From assembly GCF_015278125.1 (NCBI RefSeq), contig NZ_JADILO010000001.1:248001-312000 (forward strand): DNA of 64,000 nt, read 5' to 3'. The position numbers and the translations under genes were made by a program. The notes beneath the pieces are model-generated. The model saw only the letters and a list, made by a program, of their open reading frames with translations. It had not been told where the DNA came from and did not search any database. The stretch is from Vibrio fluminensis (GTDB lineage Bacteria > Pseudomonadota > Gammaproteobacteria > Enterobacterales > Vibrionaceae). This document shows, one piece after another, positions 61,771 to 64,000 of the stretch. The first letter of the stretch is position 1. Each line of letters opens with the position of its first letter.

Positions 61771-62889
61771 CTAAGCTGCTCGATTACGCTGATTCGGCTT
61801 ATTGTAAACCACGCAGAAGTTACCGCGCTTGGTACGACACTTTGAACAGCGTTCACAATCAACTGGTTTGCGATCGGCTTCTAACCAGCGCTTAACTAGC
61901 AATGGTTCAGCCATCAAAGGACGCGACAAAGCAAAGTATTGGATATTAGTGCGCTCAGCGATCTCTTCAATCGCGCAGATATCACCTAATCCACCAACGG
62001 TAATCACTGGCACATTCACGTCTTGACTGATCACATCGCCATATTCGTGGAAATAGCCTTCAGCTTGTAGCGTGTAGCCATCAAATTGTTCGCCAATCAT
62101 AGTGCTAGCATTTCCGTGAATGTTGCCGGAAATAATGATCGCATCAACACCTAACTCTTCTAGCTTCTTACATACAACGCGTGTTTCATCAAAGGTGGCG
62201 CCACCCTCAAAAAACTCGGTAGCAGTAAGCTTAACCAAGATTGGGAAATTATCACCGACAAGTTTACGCGTTGCTTGATAAATCTCGACTAAGAAACGCA
62301 TGCGGTTTTCTAAGCTACCGCCATATTCGTCTTCACGCTGGTTGTAGTATGGGCTTAAGAATTGGTTGATCAAGTAAGTGTGCGCCGCATGGATTTCAAC
62401 GCCATCAAAACCTGAGTCTTGCGCACGCTTGCTTGCCAATGCAAAAGCTTCAACTATGTAGTCGATTTCTGCTTTTGTCATCGCCTTACCTTGCGTTTTG
62501 GTACCGCGTTCAGGCACTTCACTTGGTGCAAAGATTACGCGTTCACCCACGTTAAACGTGGTTTTAGTGCCGCCATAAGCAAGCTGCATAACAATTTTCG
62601 AGTCGTATTGGTGCACCAGATCCGTCAATTTTTGGTATTCAGGGATAAATGAATCGTTGTACATCCCCATCATACCTGCGTTCGGCTTCTCTTCTTCAAC
62701 AATGTTGGCATAACCCGTCACGATCAAGCCAACTTCACCTTGTGCCAGCTCCTCATAGATCTCATAGAGACGATCTGTCATGTGGCCATCTTCTGTAGCA
62801 AGGTTTTCCCACGTTGCGCTGCGCACAAAGCGGTTTTTTAAAGTCATGTTGCCAATACGGCTTGGGGAAAATAGGAAACTCACATCCAA
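61771..62889 (-). CDS. NADH:flavin oxidoreductase (old yellow enzyme family)
   Basis: A 372-residue FMN-dependent ene-reductase. It starts LFSPSRIGNMTLKNRFVRSATWEN. MQLAYGGTK lies near 100. SGFDGVEIHAAHTYLINQFLSPYYNQREDEYGGSLENRMRFLVEI (about 168-212) carries the His pair and Tyr of the family. VITVGGL and FALSRPLMAEP near 318 bind the FMN phosphate. A Cys cluster near the end (CERCSKCRTKRGNFCV) is unlike classical OYE and could bind a metal or an Fe-S cluster. It may reduce enals or nitro compounds. A terminator-like hairpin lies 70 bases upstream of its start. Confidence 0.88.
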   Translation of the reverse strand: MDVSFLFSPSRIGNMTLKNRFVRSATWENLATEDGHMTDRLYEIYEELAQGEVGLIVTGYANIVEEEKPNAGMMGMYNDSFIPEYQKLTDLVHQYDSKIVMQLAYGGTKTTFNVGERVIFAPSEVPERGTKTQGKAMTKAEIDYIVEAFALASKRAQDSGFDGVEIHAAHTYLINQFLSPYYNQREDEYGGSLENRMRFLVEIYQATRKLVGDNFPILVKLTATEFFEGGATFDETRVVCKKLEELGVDAIIISGNIHGNASTMIGEQFDGYTLQAEGYFHEYGDVISQDVNVPVITVGGLGDICAIEEIAERTNIQYFALSRPLMAEPLLVKRWLEADRKPVDCERCSKCRTKRGNFCVVYNKPNQRNRAA

Positions 62890-63405
62890 TCCTCTAAGTG
62901 TTTATTATTTTTATTGTCTCAATATTCGCGATTTTTCATCGCTTGAGAGCAAGAACAAAAAAGAGAACAGCCATGCATCACTGCATAGCTGTTCTCTTTT
63001 GTGCACTTTAAACCACAAAGTTTATGAGCTAATGATACGCTCTAGCGACAGCAAAACCTTAATCTAGATTAACTATTTGTAGTAAATTTAAAAAAAAGTG
63101 AGGGTTTTTACGCTTAATACTACTAAAGCCTTGCTTTCGTCGCCTCTAAACAATAACGAAATACGCACGAAAATAGCCGATATAACCCTTCCCACTAAGG
63201 TTGAGATAGCTTAATCATTGAAATAAGGGACGGAGATAAATTGATACGAGTTATTTTATAAAATAAAGGTCGAAACAATCGGCTTAAATTTATAAATTAA
63301 CCCGCAAGCCTCACCCTATATAGGATTGTAAAAAAGCACATACAAATCAATTAGAAAAGCTAATGTAAAGATCAAAAAATAATTGTAATTTTATTGCAGT
63401 TTTTA
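62890..63405. other. Gene-free stretch, AT-rich
   Basis: No gene is supported in these 515 bases. Apart from the hairpin at 62953-63000 and long A/T runs near 63085 and 63360, nothing is recognised. A small RNA on the minus strand ending at the hairpin is possible. Confidence 0.4.
62953..63000 (-). terminator. Terminator-like hairpin upstream of the OYE gene
   Basis: AAAAGAGAACAGC (62959-62971) pairs perfectly with GCTGTTCTCTTTT (62988-63000), with inner ATGCA/TGCAT pairing. Read leftward, a T run follows. It lies 70 bases before the start of the oxidoreductase gene, with no gene that it could normally end. Confidence 0.75.
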
Positions 63406-63421
63406 TTTGACGCATGTCACA
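63406..63421 (+). promoter_or_regulatory. CRP-like operator
   Basis: TTTGA-CGCATG-TCACA differs from the CRP consensus TGTGA-N6-TCACA in one half-site. It lies 55 bases before the start of the small gene at 63476, next to a TAATAT -10-like box. Confidence 0.45.
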
Positions 63422-63475
63422 TTTTGAGTAATATTTACCGTGTCTTTTGAAACTTGATTACATAAGGTGGAGACT

Positions 63476-63640
63476 ATGAACTCAGCACTACTATCAATGT
63501 TGGACACTGATAAGGCTACTCAAACAGAAACTAAAAGCACTCAACAAGTATCGACTCTAGAAGAAGTCCTAACACTTGCAGTAATGTTCGTTTCTACTTC
63601 AGCAGTAGTTCTGTTACTAAGCCTATCTTGGGTACTGTAA
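63476..63640 (+). CDS. Small 54-residue single-span membrane protein
   Basis: A short gene preceded by AAGGTGGAG seven bases from ATG 63476. The product has a polar, Thr/Gln/Ser-rich N-terminal half (about 1-27) and one hydrophobic helix from about 30 to the end (LTLAVMFVSTSAVVLLLSLS). That suggests an inner-membrane small protein. A CRP-like site lies upstream and a 12-bp hairpin downstream, so it looks like a complete transcription unit. The function is unknown. Confidence 0.65.
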   Translation: MNSALLSMLDTDKATQTETKSTQQVSTLEEVLTLAVMFVSTSAVVLLLSLSWVL

Positions 63641-63664
63641 CCAGCCTTTCACGGAATTGAAAAA

Positions 63665-63699
63665 GCGATACTCTCAGCAAATATTTGTGAGAGTATCGC
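63665..63699. terminator. Hairpin between convergent genes
   Basis: GCGATACTCTCA (63665-63676) pairs perfectly with TGAGAGTATCGC (63688-63699). It lies between the small gene and the convergent LysE-like gene. Flanking T runs are weak. Confidence 0.65.
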
Positions 63700-63734
63700 C
63701 TTAAATCATTAGTTTATCTAACTAAAATCACTTT

Positions 63735-64000
63735 CTAAAGTGAACTTATTTCAGCGATCCCCTCCCAGATGGGGTTGTCTACTATCAGCCATCCCGACAC
63801 GACAAACAGACAAGACGCATAAAATAGGTTCATCGCCTTTTGATATGAAGGACTGTTAGATACTTTCGCCAACAATTGCCCCATCTTGATCCAAACTAAG
63901 TGTATTGAGATATTGAGTATTGCCAGCCATAGAACTAAAACTAAGGTTCCTTGCTCACCGAATAACAAATAGGCTTGATCGGTAAAGAGTGTAAACATCA
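63735..64000 (-). CDS. C-terminal part of a LysE/RhtB-like exporter (cut by window edge)
   Basis: The gene runs off the right edge of the window. The 87 visible residues hold two hydrophobic stretches, LVLVLWLAILNISIHLVWIKMG (about 19-40) and FYASCLFVVSGWLIVD (about 59-74), separated by LLAKVSNSPSYQKAMN. This matches the end of LysE-family amino-acid exporters (a W-x-K-x-G turn followed by a last helix with a central Gly). The upstream part would be needed to confirm it. Confidence 0.5.
   Translation of the reverse strand, partial: MFTLFTDQAYLLFGEQGTLVLVLWLAILNISIHLVWIKMGQLLAKVSNSPSYQKAMNLFYASCLFVVSGWLIVDNPIWEGIAEISSL

Overview
The window looks like chromosome from a marine gammaproteobacterium of the Vibrio type. 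The grounds are the complete Tad/Flp pilus locus, an AttEFGH-like ABC cluster, Bax, a NupC carrier, a DctPQM TRAP transporter and a GltD-fused formate dehydrogenase. Assignment is by recognition of protein families; no database search was possible.

1-13849 is the right-hand part of an integrative mobile element; its left end lies outside the window. It is AT-rich and made mostly of leftward genes. It holds a MobV-type relaxase with a palindrome-rich, oriT-like leader and a KfrA-like coiled-coil protein. Next come an AT-rich repeat region with six exact octamers, and a divergent pair of paralogous DndB/DGQHR-like proteins. Then follow a PD-(D/E)xK-like protein, two proteins of unknown function, a tRNA-like element and a large serine recombinase. 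The recombinase sits next to a truncated 3' end of an M32 carboxypeptidase gene (13850-14119), so the element probably integrated into that gene. 14180-16860 is a second accessory patch: an unknown gene and a PIN-like gene separated by a candidate integron attC site.

16880-25216 returns to chromosomal genes: a CAP-domain lipoprotein, an exported endonuclease/exonuclease/phosphatase-family enzyme, a GNAT-like protein, an AttEFGH-like ABC system (ATPase, FtsX permease, lipocalin-like lipoprotein) and a YdjM-like membrane hydrolase. 25302-36798 is a leftward tad operon (flp, tadV, rcpC, rcpA, rcpB-like, tadZ, tadA, tadB, tadC, tadD, tadE, tadF, tadG) ending in an OmpA-domain gene.

37702-48959 looks like a solute sensing and uptake region. 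A rightward dctPQM-uspA operon faces a leftward permease/acyl-CoA ligase operon. Beyond these lies a leftward histidine kinase, sigma-54 activator and periplasmic-binding-protein operon. A good sigma-54 promoter lies in front of the permease gene, and phased TGAGCG/CGCTCA half-sites lie about 215 bp upstream of it. I infer that the activator binds there.

49217-64000 holds a DUF2301 membrane protein, nupC with a structured leader, bax, a 1401-residue fused formate dehydrogenase and small DUF3429, DUF393, rhodanese and DUF2541 genes. It continues with a MITE-like element, a serine hydrolase divergent from an AraC regulator, an old-yellow-enzyme reductase, a 54-residue small membrane protein and the end of a LysE-like exporter. 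I saw no rRNA, no canonical tRNA and no CRISPR array.
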